From positions 1 to 8,063 of the forward strand of contig JAJYSW010000147.1 in assembly GCA_021793335.1 (NCBI GenBank): a DNA stretch of 8,063 nucleotides. Reading direction: 5' to 3'. The position numbers and the translations under genes were made by a program. The stretch is from Actinomycetes bacterium (GTDB lineage Bacteria > Actinomycetota > Actinomycetes > Mycobacteriales > Micromonosporaceae). Below are positions 6,623 through 8,063 of this stretch, one piece after another. The notes below the pieces were generated by a model that did no database searches, was not told the origin of the DNA, and saw only the letters and a program-made list of their open reading frames with translations. The first letter of the stretch is position 1; each line of letters starts with the position of its first letter.

Positions 6623-6979
6623 ATGGCAAAGCGAATAGAAATCATCCTCATCGACGACCTGGACGGCAGCAATGCCGACGGCACCGTCAGGTTCGGCATC
6701 GGTGACCAGTTGTATGAGATCGACTTGTCCGTCAAACACTCGAACGAGCTGTACACGGCCCTGGAGAAATTCCGTGAAAACGGCAGGCGCATAGGCAGGG
6801 TCCGTCTCGATGGCCGTGGCGGATCGCGCACCCGCGCCCGGAGAAGAACAACTGACACCACCCCGGAGAAGAACAAGGCCATCCGGGACTGGGCCGAGCG
6901 GCAAGGCCTCACCGTCGCGTCGCGGGGTCGCATCCCGCAAGACATCGTCGACCGGTTCGAACAGGCTCACGCCACCTGA
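6623..6979 (+). CDS. lsr2: Lsr2 nucleoid-associated xenogeneic silencer
   Basis: A 118-residue Lsr2 protein, the actinobacterial H-NS analogue that bridges DNA and silences AT-rich, often acquired genes. The N-terminal dimerisation domain (about 1-60) shows the family pattern 'DDLDGS' (11-16) and 'YEIDLS' (31-36). A basic Arg/Gly/Ser linker (about 61-76) follows. The C-terminal DNA-binding domain has 'AIRDWAERQG' (86-95) and R101-G102-R103 within SRGRIPQDIVDRF, the loop that enters the AT minor groove. Length is close to the roughly 112 residues of the mycobacterial protein. ATG at 6623 has GGAGG (6614-6618) 4 bases upstream. Codons include ATA, AGG, TTG and AAT, less G/C-ending than the lyase gene, which may mean a transferred or secondary paralogue. 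It has its own promoter and a terminator directly behind it. Confidence 0.95.
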   Translation: MAKRIEIILIDDLDGSNADGTVRFGIGDQLYEIDLSVKHSNELYTALEKFRENGRRIGRVRLDGRGGSRTRARRRTTDTTPEKNKAIRDWAERQGLTVASRGRIPQDIVDRFEQAHAT

Positions 6980-7005
6980 GGAAAGCGATTAGGCTTCGCA
7001 CTATC

Positions 7006-7048
7006 GGCGGCCTGGCGGGTCTTCCAATGGAATTCCCACCAGGCCGCC
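7006..7048 (+). terminator. Strong hairpin terminator after lsr2
   Basis: GGCGGCCTGG (7006-7015) pairs perfectly with CCAGGCCGCC (7039-7048). After one mismatch GGG (7017-7019) pairs with CCC (7035-7037), and TTCC/GGAA (7022-7025 with 7029-7032) adds an apical stem. It starts 26 bases after the lsr2 stop codon. There is no U-tract, but stem length and position fit an actinomycete terminator. Confidence 0.7.
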
Positions 7049-7910
7049 ACGAGCATTACCGTGGACATAATCGCTGCTCATAGCAGCAACAGCAGCACAA
7101 AGCCCCAAGTCAAACAAAACGGCCTCCCCTTGCGGAAACGCATCATTCGCACCCCTGCCCAGGTGACCAAAAGCGACCAGGCCCTCACCGCCCCCGCTGA
7201 CGACCATTGCACCGAAACCCGATTTTAGAATAATTAGGACACTATTTTCGCTGCTCACAGCGCCAGGTTTGCACGTTCTTCAAATTTATGGCCAATATGG
7301 CCGCTCCATGCACAGGCACGGGCGTCGCTTTCCTATGGCATTCCCGTTCACCGTGTTGCACTGCTCGACCACCACTTGCAATGCGTGATCGTGCTCTCGC
7401 GAAAAAACTGAGCCTCATGCTCGCTTACGCAATGGACCGCGGCACGCTCGACCGGACCGAACCCCGGCCATGAACGGCACCGGCTCGGAAGACGGTCTCG
7501 CAGGCTGCCGCCTATTCGAACACGGACAGCGGCCCGTCACGATCTGCGACGTCGGCGGGGTCTTGCGCCTCCCCCGACAGGCCCGAATGACCCGAGCCGC
7601 CGGGACCGTTCCCGCAACATGGTCTCGCCATCGCGCATGCGCCGAGCCCACCGGTGGACCAAGAGCCGTATCACCGGACCGGCAGTGGACTTCGCGCAGT
7701 CCACGCGGCCGGCACGGCCGCCCGCACCCGCTGGGATTCGCCGTGACCGAACCCGGACTCCGACCGGCACGCACGAGCAGAGCCTGGGGACTCCGCCGCA
7801 ACGATATTCAGCGATGGTCACGAAGTCGACCATACTCCGAGCCACGATCGCCACCGGGCCACAGGGCGGGCACGCGACCGCCGCCGCGTACACCCCATAA
7901 GTGGCCTGGG
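7049..7910. other. Gene-poor stretch with low-GC left part
   Basis: I see no convincing gene in about 860 bases. Open frames on both strands lack ribosome sites, have Arg/Pro-heavy or unstructured composition, or cross the lsr2 terminator. GC falls markedly on the left (7201-7290 is about 43%) and rises again beyond about 7440. Small inverted repeats occur at 7073-7087 (GCTGCT/AGCAGC) and 7290-7302 (GGCCA/TGGCC). TCGCTGCTCA is repeated at 7071-7080 and 7248-7257. It may be decayed acquired DNA or carry an untranslated RNA; neither is shown. Confidence 0.5.
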
Positions 7911-7914
7911 TCCG

Positions 7915-7929
7915 TTACGGTGACCGTAA
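7915..7929. promoter_or_regulatory. Operator-like dyad upstream of the partial lipoprotein gene
   Basis: TTACGGT-G-ACCGTAA is a perfect 7-base inverted repeat around one central base, with CCG and CGG flanking it at 7912-7914 and 7932-7934. TAATAC (7927-7932), a possible -10 box, overlaps its right arm, so a bound repressor would block transcription. ACGGYGACC also recurs directly at 7917-7925 and 7931-7939. The dyad lies about 60 bases before the lipoprotein start. The form suits a TetR-, GntR- or MarR-type dimer, but no regulator gene is in the window. Confidence 0.55.
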
Positions 7930-7989
7930 TACGGCGACCTGCCGGCGCCCGGCCACTCCCGGGCAGTCAACGAAAGACACACCCACGCA

Positions 7990-8063
7990 ATGATGAACGC
8001 TCATGTCCGTCTGGTCCAAGGTGTTCTGGCCGCCTGGACGCTCACCGCGCTCAGCGGCTGCGG
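7990..8063 (+). CDS. N-terminus of a predicted lipoprotein, cut by the window edge
   Basis: Only the first 24 codons are present. They read as a lipoprotein signal peptide: a short N-region with His and Arg, a hydrophobic core 'GVLAAWTLTAL' and lipobox L-S-G-C, followed by a base consistent with Gly. Two consecutive ATG codons (7990 and 7993) could start it. No strong Shine-Dalgarno is visible; GAAAG at 7973-7977 is distant. Support comes from the lipobox and from the operator-like dyad upstream. The mature protein and hence its function lie outside the window. Confidence 0.6.
   Translation, partial: MMNAHVRLVQGVLAAWTLTALSGC

Noticed and set aside
7001..7258. An 85-codon minus-strand open frame downstream of lsr2
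   Set aside because: There is no ribosome site before its ATG, its end is formed by the lsr2 terminator stem, its codon use is unlike the neighbours, and no family is recognised. A decayed gene remains possible.
7537..7900. Overlapping open frames on both strands (118 and 93 codons)
   Set aside because: Neither has a convincing ribosome site or recognisable motif, and each mirrors the other on the opposite strand.
7915..7929. BldD-type operator
   Set aside because: The TTAC and GTAA arms resemble BldD half-sites, but the spacing is 7 bases rather than the 5 of the usual BldD consensus.
7470..8063. A plus-strand frame open from ATG 7470 to the window edge (198 codons)
   Set aside because: The product is extremely Arg/Pro-rich and unstructured, and it would overlap the lipoprotein start in another frame. 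Long chance frames are expected at this GC content.

Overview
The window is high-GC DNA with strongly G/C-ending codons in most genes, GTG/ATG starts, secreted proteins with CBM2 modules and an Lsr2 nucleoid protein. Lsr2 is an actinobacterial family, so the source is almost certainly an actinomycete (Streptomyces, Glycomyces or a similar lineage). The genus cannot be fixed from sequence alone.

Layout: (1) 28-2241 (+) encodes a secreted family PL11 rhamnogalacturonan lyase with an N-terminal cellulose-binding CBM2. It ends in a 30-32 bp GC-rich palindrome that also serves as terminator for the convergent gene. (2) 2298-about 2820 (-) is a short secreted solo CBM2 protein. Its signal peptide is intact but no in-frame start codon is usable, so it is a candidate disrupted or unusually started gene. 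(3) 2957-3814 (-) is a DUF4349 lipoprotein with a coiled coil and a C-terminal membrane segment. (4) Divergent from it, 4043-6115 (+) encodes a 690-residue GmrSD-like, modification-dependent (type IV) restriction endonuclease: DUF262, an HNH nuclease and a C-terminal RAMA-like domain, all in one chain. It is preceded by a leader rich in inverted repeats. (5) After about 500 bases of non-coding, relatively AT-rich DNA with a candidate promoter comes lsr2 (6623-6979, +), followed by a strong hairpin terminator. (6) 7049-7910 holds no convincing gene; its first part is clearly lower in GC. (7) A 15-bp operator-like dyad at 7915-7929 precedes the start of a lipoprotein gene (from 7990) cut off by the window edge.

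How it fits together: the left third is plant cell-wall attack. A pectin-backbone lyase is anchored to cellulose by CBM2, beside a second free-standing cellulose-binding protein. The right half is genome defence and xenogeneic silencing: a nuclease predicted to cut modified foreign DNA, and a nucleoid protein that silences AT-rich foreign DNA. No operon joins these genes; each appears to have its own promoter. The most interesting points are the RAMA-fused single-chain GmrSD protein with its structured leader, and the start-site lesion of the solo CBM2 gene.
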